Of a stretch of DNA of 22,835 nucleotides, positions 1-8,087 are shown piece after piece; the stretch's first letter is position 1; each line of letters starts with the position of its first letter. The stretch comes from Alphaproteobacteria bacterium (GTDB lineage: Bacteria; Pseudomonadota; Alphaproteobacteria; SHVP01). A model generated the notes under the pieces. It searched no databases. It worked only from the letters and a program-made list of their open reading frames with translations, and was not told the DNA's origin. The DNA lies in assembly GCA_009694165.1 (NCBI GenBank), contig SHVP01000036.1, forward strand, positions 1 through 22,835. The letters run 5' to 3'. The translations under genes and the position numbers were made by a program.

Positions 1-1
1 G

Positions 2-424
2 GGGCAGTCGCAGTTCATGCCGTCCAGCTTCGTCAACTATGCCATCGACTATGATGGTGACGGACGACGCAACATCTGGACCAGCCGCGCGGACGTGTTT
101 GCTTCGACCGCCAACTATCTGAAACAGATCGGTTGGCGCGACGACCAGACGTGGGGGCGGGAGGTGCGAGTGCCGCCCGGTCTCGATGCCAAGGAATATC
201 CGGGAACGAAGCTGTTGCAGGAGTGGGAACGGCTCGGCGTGCGCCGGACCGATGGCACCGTGTTTCCCGGGCGGGCGCTCAATGCGCAGTTGGTCCAGCC
301 GGACGGACCGGGCGGCCGCTCGTTCCTCGCCTATGACAACTACCGCGGCATTCTGAAATGGAACCGCTCGACGTTTTTTGCCCTAGCGGTCGGCCTGCTT
401 GCCGATCAGATCGACGGCGGTTAG
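2..424 (+). CDS. lytic murein transglycosylase, MltB family (C-terminal part)
   Basis: This is the 3' end of a gene whose start lies before the window; 140 codons are present. Enzymes of the MltB/SLT_2 family cleave the MurNAc-GlcNAc bond of peptidoglycan to give 1,6-anhydro ends, usually in the periplasm or at the outer membrane. The visible part begins with GQSQFMPSSF, a hallmark of the family just after the catalytic glutamate, which is itself outside the window. It continues with YDGDGRRNIW, ADVFASTANYL and WG.EV..P, and closes with the usual NRSTFFALAVGLLADQI block. The family sometimes carries a C-terminal peptidoglycan-binding domain; here the protein stops right after the catalytic domain. 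The gene is followed after 46 bases by rlpA, another peptidoglycan-cleaving enzyme. Family assignment is secure, but the exact paralogue cannot be told from this piece. Confidence 0.9.
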   Translation, partial: GQSQFMPSSFVNYAIDYDGDGRRNIWTSRADVFASTANYLKQIGWRDDQTWGREVRVPPGLDAKEYPGTKLLQEWERLGVRRTDGTVFPGRALNAQLVQPDGPGGRSFLAYDNYRGILKWNRSTFFALAVGLLADQIDGG

Positions 425-470
425 GATGCGCACCACATCGTGGGGATTTGCGGTCGATTGACACAACATC

Positions 471-1415
471 ATGAGGATAGGGCAACGTACGGGGATCGCG
501 GTAGGGATGCTTGCCTGCATCGGATTGACGGCGTGCACCGAAGCTAAGTTCGCCATTCAGGCAGCGAAGAACGTGACGCGCGAGTCCGAAAAGGATCGCG
601 GCGCCCGCATCAGCCCGGATGGTGTGCCGATCGGTCCGGGCGGCCAGTACAAGGTCGGCGATCCGTACACAATTGCCGGGATCACCTACGTGCCGCGGAT
701 CGACCCGGACTATGACGAGACCGGTATTGCTTCGTGGTACGGGCCGGACTTCCACGGCAAGGCAACGGCAAACGGCGAACTATTCGATCAGAACGACGTG
801 ACGGCCGCGCACAAGACCTTGCCGCTTCCTAGTTACGCCCGGGTGACCAATCTCGAGAATGGTCGTTCGATCGTGGTGCGTGTCAACGATCGCGGCCCGT
901 TCGTCAACGGGCGTGTCATCGATCTGTCGCGGCGGTCGGCGCAGTTGCTCGCCATGGACCGCCAAGGGACGGCGAAGGTCAGGGTCCGGGTGCTCAACGG
1001 TTCAGGACAGGGCTTCGTCGCCGAACGGCCCGACACCCCCACGCAGGAACGCACGTTGGTGGCCTCGGCCCGCGTCGACGATGTCCGCATCGAGGAACTG
1101 CCGCCACCGGACGGCGTTAAGCAGGCGGCGGCCAATGTTCGACTGGCTGCGCTGCCGTCGCAGGTGACGATCGAACCGGTCAAACCGACGGGGATTTTCG
1201 TGCAAGCCGGCGCTTTCGTCCAGCGCGACAACGCCAACCGGGTGGTCAGCCGGCTGCGTGCCATCGGCGAGGCACGGGTGTTACCGGTCAAGACGAGGGA
1301 TCGCGAACTATTTCGCGTTCGTATTGGTCCGGTTTCATCGGTTGGCGACGCTGATGTGATTCTGGGCCGCGTGGTCGATGCCGGATTTCCCGAGGCGCGA
1401 ATTGTAGTCGATTGA
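471..1415 (+). CDS. rlpA: septal ring lytic transglycosylase RlpA (rare lipoprotein A)
   Basis: A 314-residue lipoprotein. The N-terminal signal segment ends in a lipobox LTAC with Cys22 as the lipidated residue, so it is probably anchored to the outer membrane. Residues about 83-176 form the double-psi beta-barrel domain: TGIASWYGPDFHGK..ANGE, then AAHKTLP and VRVNDRGPFV..R.IDLS. Asp140 in VNDRGPF is at the position of the family's catalytic aspartate. Residues about 240-314 form a SPOR domain (GIFVQAGAFVQRDNA to the end), which binds peptidoglycan stripped of stem peptides at the septum. The linker 180-238 is of low complexity. Known RlpA proteins cleave naked glycan strands during daughter-cell separation. 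The ATG at 471 is chosen because it gives a complete signal peptide, although its ribosome site is weak. It sits between an MltB-type gene and a carboxypeptidase gene, which fits a cell-wall remodelling role. Confidence 0.95.
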   Translation: MRIGQRTGIAVGMLACIGLTACTEAKFAIQAAKNVTRESEKDRGARISPDGVPIGPGGQYKVGDPYTIAGITYVPRIDPDYDETGIASWYGPDFHGKATANGELFDQNDVTAAHKTLPLPSYARVTNLENGRSIVVRVNDRGPFVNGRVIDLSRRSAQLLAMDRQGTAKVRVRVLNGSGQGFVAERPDTPTQERTLVASARVDDVRIEELPPPDGVKQAAANVRLAALPSQVTIEPVKPTGIFVQAGAFVQRDNANRVVSRLRAIGEARVLPVKTRDRELFRVRIGPVSSVGDADVILGRVVDAGFPEARIVVD

Positions 1416-1480
1416 GCGGCCACAATTTCGTCGCAATCACGGTTTAGGCGACGCTGCGGCGAACAGGCGGAGGCACCGAT

Positions 1481-2653
1481 ATGAAAAATCCCTACCGAAC
1501 GTGGCGCCGGCGCGCGCCGACCTTGCTCATCGGTTGCGCTGCCGCTGTCGCGCTTTCTTGGGCAAGTCTTGCCCAAACGGTCGACGCCTCCGCTCGCCAT
1601 GCCATCCTGGTCGACGAAACGACGAGTACGGTGCTCTATGAGAAGGACGCCGATACGCGGATGCCGCCGGCGTCGATGAGCAAGCTGATGACGTACTACG
1701 TCGTGTTTGAGCAACTCGCCAGCGGGCGGCTCAAGCTCGACGACATGATGGGTGTAAGCGAGCGCGCTTGGCGAACCGGCGGCTCGAAGATGTTCGTTGC
1801 GGTGAAATCACGAATCTCGGTCGAAGACCTGCTCCGCGGCGCCATCATTCAGTCGGGCAACGACGCCTGCGTCGTTCTTGCCGAGGGTCTGGCGCGCAGC
1901 GAGACGGCCTTTGCCGACGACATGAATAAGCGCGGCAAGGAACTTGGCCTGAAGGACAGCCATTTCACCAATGCCACCGGCCTGCCGGACGACGATCACT
2001 ACATGACCGCACGCGACCTTGCGTTGCTGGTCGGTCGGATCGTCCGCGATTTTCCGCAGTTCTATCACTATTTTTCAGAGACCAACTTCACCTACAACGG
2101 GATCAAGCAAGGCAATCGCAATCCGCTCCTCTACAAGGAAAAGGAATCCGGCGTCGATGGCCTGAAGACCGGTCACACCGATGCTTCGGGGTATGGTCTC
2201 GCGGTGTCAGCCAAGCGCGGCGACCGGCGGCTCATCCTCGTGCTCAACGGGTTCAACAGCGTCAACGAACGCTCGCGCGAGGCAGAGCGGCTGCTCGACT
2301 GGGGATTTCGCGAGTTCAAGCAATATCCGATGGCGAAGAACGGTGAATCGTTCGCCACGGTTCCCGTCTGGCTGGGCGATCAGCCCGATGTCTCGCTGGT
2401 CGCCGGGCGGGACCTGTCGCTGACGCTGTCCCGTCAGACGCGCCGCGACATGAAGGTCCGCGTTGTCTACAACGAGCCTTTGCCGGCCCCAATCAAAAAA
2501 GGGACCGAACTCGGCTCCCTGATCGTCGAGTTGCCGAGCCGCGAGCCGCTGATCGTGCCGCTGGTCGCCGCGGCCGAGGTAGAACGGCTCAGCTTTGTCG
2601 GACGCATGGGGGCCGCAGTAAACTATCTGCTGTGGGGCCACCAAGCTCCGTAG
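1481..2653 (+). CDS. D-alanyl-D-alanine carboxypeptidase (DacA/DacC family, PBP5-like)
   Basis: A 390-residue penicillin-binding protein that removes the terminal D-alanine from peptidoglycan pentapeptides in the periplasm. The N-terminus has a basic stretch and a hydrophobic signal peptide ending near residue 31. All three active-site motifs are present: SMSK (Ser65 and Lys68), SGN (Ser125-Asn127) and KTG (Lys229-Gly231). The C-terminal third matches the PBP5 beta-rich domain, and the last residues, with NYLLW, look like a short amphipathic membrane anchor. A strong ribosome site (GGAGG at 1469-1473, 7 bases before the ATG) fixes the start. The length is normal. The gene follows rlpA after 65 bases and slightly precedes tmk. 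Several paralogues (dacA, dacC, dacD) share these motifs, so I give no symbol. Confidence 0.95.
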   Translation: MKNPYRTWRRRAPTLLIGCAAAVALSWASLAQTVDASARHAILVDETTSTVLYEKDADTRMPPASMSKLMTYYVVFEQLASGRLKLDDMMGVSERAWRTGGSKMFVAVKSRISVEDLLRGAIIQSGNDACVVLAEGLARSETAFADDMNKRGKELGLKDSHFTNATGLPDDDHYMTARDLALLVGRIVRDFPQFYHYFSETNFTYNGIKQGNRNPLLYKEKESGVDGLKTGHTDASGYGLAVSAKRGDRRLILVLNGFNSVNERSREAERLLDWGFREFKQYPMAKNGESFATVPVWLGDQPDVSLVAGRDLSLTLSRQTRRDMKVRVVYNEPLPAPIKKGTELGSLIVELPSREPLIVPLVAAAEVERLSFVGRMGAAVNYLLWGHQAP

Positions 2654-2656
2654 GTC

Positions 2657-2663
2657 GGGGGAG
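2657..2663 (+). promoter_or_regulatory. ribosome binding site that fixes the tmk start
   Basis: The run GGGGGAG lies 7 bases before a GTG at 2671. The open frame itself reaches back to an ATG at 2632 inside the preceding carboxypeptidase gene, but that start would add 13 residues that thymidylate kinases lack. The ribosome site and family length both favour the GTG. Confidence 0.7.
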
Positions 2664-2670
2664 CAGGTCG

Positions 2671-3303
2671 GTGCGCGGCAAGTTCATTTCGGTTGAAGGC
2701 GGCGAGGGCAGCGGCAAGTCGACGCAGGTCGCGCGCCTTGTTGCTGCCTTGGAAAAGCAAGGGATCGCGGTCCTTCGTACGCGCGAACCGGGCGGAACGG
2801 CGGGCGGCGACGAGATCCGTCGCCTGCTGGTCGAGGGCGGGATCGGGCGCTGGCGGGCCAAGAGCGAACTCCTGCTCCACTTTGCAGCGCGGATCGAGCA
2901 CGTGAGCCAACTGATCCAGCCGGCGTTGGACGCCGGCAAATGGGTCGTCAGCGACCGCTTCGTGGACTCGACGATGGCCTACCAGGGATATGGCCACCGC
3001 CTCGGACGCGAATGGGTGGCCCTTGTACATCACTTTGCCGTCGAGTCGATGAATCCGGATTTGACCATGATTCTCGATCTCGACGTCGCCGAGGGGCTGC
3101 GCCGGGCGCGGTCACGAGCCGCGCCGGGCGAGGATCGCTACGAACGGATGGATGCCGGATTCCATGCGCGGGTGCGCGAGGGTTTTCTTGCCATCGCCGA
3201 GACCGACAGCGGACGCTGTGTTCTCATCGACGCGGCGTCCGATGTCGAGACGGTTGCCGCGTCCGTCTGGCTGGCGGTAGCGCAGCGATTTGGGTTCGCC
3301 TAA
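2671..3303 (+). CDS. tmk: thymidylate kinase
   Basis: A 210-residue kinase that phosphorylates dTMP to dTDP with ATP in dTTP synthesis in the cytoplasm. The protein opens with GKFISVEGGEGSGKST, which holds the P-loop (residues 10-18). TREPGGT follows near residue 37, then the DR pair (Asp95-Arg96) in SDRFVDSTMAYQGYG. The LID segment around RSRAAPGEDRYERM is arginine-rich. I start it at the GTG at 2671, 17 bases after the carboxypeptidase stop, because a good ribosome site precedes it and the length then matches the usual 205-213 residues. holB begins one base after its stop. The tmk-holB pairing is common in bacteria and couples nucleotide supply with replication only by position. Confidence 0.95.
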   Translation: MRGKFISVEGGEGSGKSTQVARLVAALEKQGIAVLRTREPGGTAGGDEIRRLLVEGGIGRWRAKSELLLHFAARIEHVSQLIQPALDAGKWVVSDRFVDSTMAYQGYGHRLGREWVALVHHFAVESMNPDLTMILDLDVAEGLRRARSRAAPGEDRYERMDAGFHARVREGFLAIAETDSGRCVLIDAASDVETVAASVWLAVAQRFGFA

Positions 3304-3304
3304 A

Positions 3305-4417
3305 ATGGCTAAGTCTGAAGACACCGCCGATGTGGCATTTTGGCATCCACGCCAAACATCGGACTTGCGCGGCCACGCCGCGGCGGAAAAGCGGCTGCTC
3401 TCGATCTTCGCCACGGGGCGGGCGGCCCATGCATGGCTCATCGTCGGACCGCGCGGAATCGGTAAGGCCACTCTTGCCTATAGACTGGCGCGGTTTCTGC
3501 TCGCGAACAGCGGGCGGTCCGCCGGACCCACGCTGTTTGCCGGTGCGGCGCCCGCGACACTCGATGTCCCGGCGACGTCGCCGGTCTTTCGCCAAGTCGG
3601 CACTGGGGCTCACCCGGGATTGTTCGTGGCCGAACAGACCATCAATGACAAGACCAAGCGGTGGCGGGGCGAGATCACGGTCGACGACGTGCGCCGGCTG
3701 ACGCCGTTCTTCGGCACTACCGCCGAAGACGGCGGATGGCGGGTGGCGATTGTCGATTCAGTCGACGAACTGGGCCGTCACGCCGCCAACGCCCTCCTCA
3801 AGAATCTCGAAGAACCTCCCGAGCGAGGCGTCCTGTTCCTTGTCAGCCATGCGCCGGGCGGCATTCCGCCGACCATTCGGTCACGCTGCGCCGCCATCGG
3901 ATTGGCACCGCTGGGCGACGATGACGTGGCGACAATCCTGACCGAGCGCCTAGCTGACCTGACCACCGAGGAACGGGCCAGTCTCGTGCGATTGGCCCAA
4001 GGCAGTCCCGGGCGGGCCATCGATCTCGCCCGCGCGGGGGGAATCGACCTCTATCGTGAGCTTCTCGCCCTGTTGGCGCCGCTTCCCGGTGGACTCGACG
4101 TGCGGGCCGTTCATCTGCTCGGCGATCGGCTCAATCGGCACGGCCAGGAGGGTGGATATAGGGTCTTTACCGGTCTCGTCGTCGATTGGCTAGCGCGCAT
4201 GATCGCGGGCGCGTCGAGCGGGCGGCCGGCGGTCGAGGTCGTCGCGGGCGAACAGCAGGTCGCCGCCGGCCTGTGGCGGAGCCGGAGCCTTGCGCAGTGG
4301 TTGGAGGTGTGGGAAAACCTTCGCGACCTGGTCGTTCGCGCCGACGCGGTCAATCTCGATCGCAAACAGGTAATCCTCAACATCTTTACGACCTTGGACC
4401 AAGCGGCGCGCGTCTAG
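3305..4417 (+). CDS. holB: DNA polymerase III subunit delta' (clamp loader)
   Basis: A 370-residue AAA+ protein of the clamp loader that places the sliding clamp on DNA. The nucleotide-binding loop reads GPRGIGKAT (residues 48-56). The residue after the lysine is Ala instead of Ser/Thr, so ATP binding is probably lost, as is usual for delta'. ALLKNLEEPP (163-172) and the SRC arginine-finger motif (Ser193-Cys195) in TIRSRC are intact. The four cysteines of the zinc module found in some relatives are absent; that region is replaced by an insertion around residues 75-125. The ATG at 3305 is preferred over a TTG at 3290 that would overlap tmk. The gene begins one base after the tmk stop, which suggests translational coupling. 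Confidence 0.93.
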   Translation: MAKSEDTADVAFWHPRQTSDLRGHAAAEKRLLSIFATGRAAHAWLIVGPRGIGKATLAYRLARFLLANSGRSAGPTLFAGAAPATLDVPATSPVFRQVGTGAHPGLFVAEQTINDKTKRWRGEITVDDVRRLTPFFGTTAEDGGWRVAIVDSVDELGRHAANALLKNLEEPPERGVLFLVSHAPGGIPPTIRSRCAAIGLAPLGDDDVATILTERLADLTTEERASLVRLAQGSPGRAIDLARAGGIDLYRELLALLAPLPGGLDVRAVHLLGDRLNRHGQEGGYRVFTGLVVDWLARMIAGASSGRPAVEVVAGEQQVAAGLWRSRSLAQWLEVWENLRDLVVRADAVNLDRKQVILNIFTTLDQAARV

Positions 4418-4443
4418 ACCGCTGTGCAGCCGGCCGCCTTGTG

Positions 4444-6027
4444 ATGTCAGAAAAGCGACCTCCGTTTTACATCACGACGCCGATCTACTACGTCAACGAC
4501 GTCCCGCATATCGGTCACGCCTACACCACGATGGTGTGCGACGTCCTGGCCCGGTTTAAGCGGCTCGACGGCTGCGAGGTGTTCTTCCTGACGGGTACCG
4601 ATGAGCATGGGCAAAAGATCGAGAAGGCTGCCCGCACGCATGGCATCGATCCTCAGCGCTACACCGACGAAGTATCGGCTACCTTCCGCAACTTGGCGCG
4701 CGACCTTTCGATCTCGAACGACGATTTCATCCGCACCACCGAACCGCGCCACATCGAAGCTAGTCAGGCCCTGTGGCGTGCTATCGCGGCGGGCTCCAGC
4801 CCGCGCGGACGCAGCAACATCTATCTCGGCAAATATTCGGGGTGGTACGCCGTCCGTGACGAGGCGTTCTACGATGAGGCTGAGCTGACCGAAGCAGCTG
4901 GCGGCAAGCGCGTGGCTCCGTCCGGGGCGGAGGTCGAGTGGGTCGAGGAGTCGAGTTACTTTTTCCGCCTAGCGGATTGGCAAGAGGCGCTGATCGAATT
5001 TCATGAGCGTCATCCCGACGCAGTCGCGCCGCCCACCCGCCGCAACGAAGTGCTTAGCTTCATTCGCCAGGGCCTGCGCGACCTCTCGGTGTCGCGAACA
5101 ACCTTTGCATGGGGCGTTCCGGTGCCCGAGGCGCCTGGCCACGTGATGTATGTTTGGCTTGATGCCCTGACCAATTACATCACGGCAATCGGCTATCCGA
5201 ACGATGCCGCCAAATTCGAGCAGCTGTGGGCCGAAAGCCTGCACGTGGTCGGCAAAGACATTCTGCGGTTTCATACTGTCTATTGGCCGGCATTCCTGAT
5301 GGCGGCCGGCCTGTCGCCGCCGAAGCGGGTCTTTGCCCACGGTTGGTGGACCAACGAAGGCCAGAAAATCTCGAAATCGCTGGGGAATGTCATCGACCCC
5401 TACCGGCTGGTCGAGCGCTATGGTCTGGATGCCGTTCGCTACTTCCTGTTGCGTGAGGTTCCGCTGGGGCAGGACGGCGAGTTCAGTCACGCCGCGATGG
5501 TGCGACGGATGAACACCGACCTTGCCAACGACCTCGGCAACCTCGGACAGCGGGTCCTCACGTTCATCAACAAGAACGCCGGCGCCGCGGTACCGCAGCC
5601 TGGCGAGCTTTCCGCTCCCGATCGCGAACTGCTCGACGCGGCAGGCGGTCTTCTCCCGTTGGTCCGGCGCGAATTCGACCAACAGGCCCCGCATCGCGCT
5701 CTCGAGGCGGTTTGGCAAATCGTCAGCAAAGCCAACCGTTACGTTGACGAACAGGCGCCGTGGGCGCTGCGCAAGACCGATCCCGCGCGTATGGACACGG
5801 TCCTCTATGGTCTGGCCGAGGTATTGCGTCGCGTTGGCCTGGTTCTCCAGCCGTTCATGCCGGCTGCGATGGGCAACCTGCTCGACCAACTCGCGGTGCC
5901 TGCCGACCAACGAACGTTCGCGGCGTTCGATCGCGCCCTTGCCCCGGGGATGGCACTACCGAAGCCGACCGGGGTTTTCCCGCGCTTCGTCGAGGCGGAA
6001 GGGGGGAGCGACGGTGCTGGTCGATAG
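4444..6027 (+). CDS. metG: methionyl-tRNA synthetase
   Basis: A 527-residue class I aminoacyl-tRNA synthetase that charges tRNA-Met in the cytoplasm. The ATP-binding HIGH motif is at residues 22-25 (PHIGHAYTT) and the second signature is KISKS at 308-312. GWYAVRDEAFYDE, VMYVWLDALTNYI and the anticodon-binding helices after residue 340 complete the expected order. The zinc-knuckle cysteines are missing and there is no C-terminal tRNA-binding dimerisation domain, so this is the short form of about 510-530 residues common in alphaproteobacteria. The frame stays open back to 4186 inside holB, but the conserved N-terminus begins at the ATG at 4444. The last 14 bases overlap tatD, which points to coupled translation. 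Confidence 0.97.
   Translation: MSEKRPPFYITTPIYYVNDVPHIGHAYTTMVCDVLARFKRLDGCEVFFLTGTDEHGQKIEKAARTHGIDPQRYTDEVSATFRNLARDLSISNDDFIRTTEPRHIEASQALWRAIAAGSSPRGRSNIYLGKYSGWYAVRDEAFYDEAELTEAAGGKRVAPSGAEVEWVEESSYFFRLADWQEALIEFHERHPDAVAPPTRRNEVLSFIRQGLRDLSVSRTTFAWGVPVPEAPGHVMYVWLDALTNYITAIGYPNDAAKFEQLWAESLHVVGKDILRFHTVYWPAFLMAAGLSPPKRVFAHGWWTNEGQKISKSLGNVIDPYRLVERYGLDAVRYFLLREVPLGQDGEFSHAAMVRRMNTDLANDLGNLGQRVLTFINKNAGAAVPQPGELSAPDRELLDAAGGLLPLVRREFDQQAPHRALEAVWQIVSKANRYVDEQAPWALRKTDPARMDTVLYGLAEVLRRVGLVLQPFMPAAMGNLLDQLAVPADQRTFAAFDRALAPGMALPKPTGVFPRFVEAEGGSDGAGR
6002..6008 (+). promoter_or_regulatory. ribosome binding site that fixes the tatD start
   Basis: The run GGGGGAG lies 5 bases before the GTG at 6014, inside the end of metG. 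The frame remains open far upstream, but homology to TatD begins exactly at this GTG (LVDSHCHLD), so the site and the family agree. Confidence 0.65.
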
Positions 6028-6817
6028 CCATTGCCACCTCGACTTCGAAGCGCTGGCCGGTGACCGAGCGGCGGTGTTGGCACGCGCCGGCGCTGCCGGA
6101 GTGGGCGCCATGTTGACGATCGGCACGCGGCGGAACAACGCGACGGTGGTGCAGGGCATTGCCGAGGAACACCCGAATATCTGGTGCTCGGTCGGGATTC
6201 ATCCGCATGAGGCCGGCAACGACCACCTGACGACAGTGGAACTCGTGGCTCTAAGCGGTCACCCGCGCACGATCGGCATCGGCGAGACCGGCCTTGATTT
6301 CTATTACGACCGAGCCGGTCGTGAGCAGCAAGGTGCCAGCTTTCGCGCCCATTGCGCCGCCGCGCGGGAAACCGGGCTGCCGCTGATCGTGCATAGCCGC
6401 GACGCCGACGAGGAAACCGCCCGCATCCTCCGCGATGAAGCGTCGGGGGGTGGCTTGGGCGGCGTGCTCCATTGTTTCAGTTCGGGGTGGGAGTTGGCGA
6501 AGACGGCGTTGGATCTCGGTTTCTACGTGTCGATTTCGGGCATCGTCACGTTCAAGAATGCCGAACCGCTGCGCGAAATCGTTCGTCGACTGCCGCTCGA
6601 TCGCCTTCTGGTCGAAACCGACGCGCCCTACCTAGCGCCGGTCCCGATGCGCGGCCGCCCCAACGAACCCGCCTATTTGACCCACACGGCGGCCCGCGTG
6701 GCGGAGCTTAAGGACCTCTCTCCGGCAACCCTCGCCGAGGCATCGACCAGCAATTTTTTTCGTCTGTTTACCAAGGCCCGCAGGCCCTCCGCGGCGGGCA
6801 CGCCGCGGACCGCCTAA
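6014..6817 (+). CDS. tatD: TatD family metal-dependent hydrolase (DNase)
   Basis: A 267-residue amidohydrolase-fold enzyme. TatD proteins are metal-dependent nucleases; the E. coli protein is a 3'-5' exonuclease linked to DNA repair. Metal ligands are in the usual places: DSHCHLD (His6, His8), GIGETGLDF (Glu91), LIVHSRDA (His127), VLHCFSSG (His153) and LLVETDAPYL (Asp203). The end of the family signature, P.RG.PNEPAYL, follows. The start is the GTG at 6014, which overlaps the metG end by 14 bases. The metG-tatD-hydrolase order is widespread in alphaproteobacteria. The symbol is used in the sense of the YcfH/TatD family; the precise paralogue is not certain. Confidence 0.93.
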   Translation: MLVDSHCHLDFEALAGDRAAVLARAGAAGVGAMLTIGTRRNNATVVQGIAEEHPNIWCSVGIHPHEAGNDHLTTVELVALSGHPRTIGIGETGLDFYYDRAGREQQGASFRAHCAAARETGLPLIVHSRDADEETARILRDEASGGGLGGVLHCFSSGWELAKTALDLGFYVSISGIVTFKNAEPLREIVRRLPLDRLLVETDAPYLAPVPMRGRPNEPAYLTHTAARVAELKDLSPATLAEASTSNFFRLFTKARRPSAAGTPRTA

Positions 6818-6819
6818 TC

Positions 6820-7587
6820 GTGCGCGTTACCGTTCTGGGTAGTGGCACGGCCGGTGGCACGCCCCGGATCGGCAATGACTGGGGAGCCTGCGACCCGGCC
6901 GAACCCCGCAACCGGCGACGACGCGCCTCGATTTTGGTCGAGCAGCGGGGCACAACGTTGTTGGTCGATGCCTCGCCCGACCTGCGCCAGCAGGCACTTG
7001 ATGCCGGCATCGAGCGGCTGGACGCGGTGCTGCTCACCCATGGCCATGCCGATCATTGCCATGGCATTGACGATCTGCGCTTTTTCGTGCGGCACGGCGG
7101 TCAAAAACGAATCCCGCTTTACGGCGACGAGCGCACCTTGAAAACGCTGCGGGCGCGGTTTCCCTACATCTTCCGCCAATTGCGGGACAAACTTTATGCG
7201 CCGATCCTGAGCGCCCATCGCATCGGCGGGCCGTTCCAAGTGGGGTCGATCCCGGTCGTGCCATTCGTTCAGCGCCACGGCGGCGGCGATACGCTCGGCT
7301 TTCGTTTCGATGCGGTGGCCTATTCGACTGACGTCGTCGAGATGCCCGATCAGGCCTTCGATGCCCTAGCGGGGGTCGACACCTGGATTGTCGATTGTTT
7401 GCAGGAAAAACCGCATCCGACCCATTCTCATCTGGCGCGAACGTTGGAATGGATCGCACGCGTGCGACCGCGGCGGGCGGTCCTGACTCACATCAATCCG
7501 AGCCTTGACTACCGGACCCTGGTGGACCGTCTGCCGCCGGGAGTTGAACCGGCGTTCGACGGCATGGTGGTGGAGGTCGGAGCGTGA
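6820..7587 (+). CDS. metallo-beta-lactamase fold hydrolase, PhnP-like
   Basis: A 255-residue enzyme of the metallo-beta-lactamase fold. The metal-binding motif is HGHADH (His74, His76, Asp78, His79), and later ligands are probably His153, Asp171 (YSTDV) and His224 (LTHIN). The N-terminal GSGTAGGTPRIG..WGACD and the HSHL near residue 202 match the group annotated as phosphoribosyl 1,2-cyclic phosphate phosphodiesterase or PhnP-like. No phosphonate-use genes are near, so that substrate is unproven here. In this position, after tatD, such genes are common in alphaproteobacteria and their function is not established as far as I know. The start is a GTG two bases after the tatD stop, and the stop overlaps the next gene. 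Confidence 0.88.
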   Translation: MRVTVLGSGTAGGTPRIGNDWGACDPAEPRNRRRRASILVEQRGTTLLVDASPDLRQQALDAGIERLDAVLLTHGHADHCHGIDDLRFFVRHGGQKRIPLYGDERTLKTLRARFPYIFRQLRDKLYAPILSAHRIGGPFQVGSIPVVPFVQRHGGGDTLGFRFDAVAYSTDVVEMPDQAFDALAGVDTWIVDCLQEKPHPTHSHLARTLEWIARVRPRRAVLTHINPSLDYRTLVDRLPPGVEPAFDGMVVEVGA

Positions 7588-8087
7588 CCGGCGGGGCTGA
7601 CGCTGGGACGCCAATTCGTTCGCTGACGGTGAGCGTCTACCTCCTTCGGGGAAAAGGCGCCGCCACTGAGGTGTTGCTGCTCTTGCGGAGCAAGACGCCC
7701 GCCGCCGGTTGCTGGTTTGCCGTGACCGGCCGCGTGGAGCCAGCGGAGGGTGCGATTGCCGCGGCTTGGCGCGAGGTCCAAGAGGAGACCGGGTTGGTCC
7801 CGGAGCGCCTCTATGCCGCCAACTGGGTGGAGCAGTGGTTTCCGCCGGAGGGAAGGGCGATCATGCTGGCACCGGTGTTCGTCGGGATAACCGCGCCGGG
7901 CGCGGTCGTCACGCTCAATGACGAACACGGCGATTCCCGATGGGTCAGCATAGCCGCAGCGATGGAGTTGGTGACGTTTCCGGTCCAACGCGACAGCTTG
8001 GAGCATGTGCGGCGAGAATTCATCGGCCGGGAGCCTCAAGCAGCCTTGGCAGTGGCTCGCACTTCGACCGCTCGTGATCATAACTAG
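7584..8087 (+). CDS. NUDIX hydrolase
   Basis: A 167-residue protein with an exact Nudix box, G-x5-E-x7-REV-x-EE-x-G-L, from Gly49 to Leu71 (GRVEPAEG..REVQEETGL). The family hydrolyses nucleoside diphosphates linked to another group, with magnesium held by the glutamates Glu64, Glu67 and Glu68. The sequence following the box (WFPPEGRAIMLAPVFVG) resembles dihydroneopterin triphosphate or dNTP pyrophosphohydrolases, but substrate cannot be read from sequence. The start is a GTG whose GTGA overlaps the stop of the preceding hydrolase gene, a typical coupling junction. It is the last gene of the plus-strand run, before an AT-rich gap. Confidence 0.92.
   Translation: MTGGADAGTPIRSLTVSVYLLRGKGAATEVLLLLRSKTPAAGCWFAVTGRVEPAEGAIAAAWREVQEETGLVPERLYAANWVEQWFPPEGRAIMLAPVFVGITAPGAVVTLNDEHGDSRWVSIAAAMELVTFPVQRDSLEHVRREFIGREPQAALAVARTSTARDHN

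Noticed and set aside
4186..4443. Extension of metG upstream into holB
   Set aside because: The translation there is arginine- and glycine-rich shadow sequence of holB; the methionyl-tRNA synthetase homology starts at 4444.
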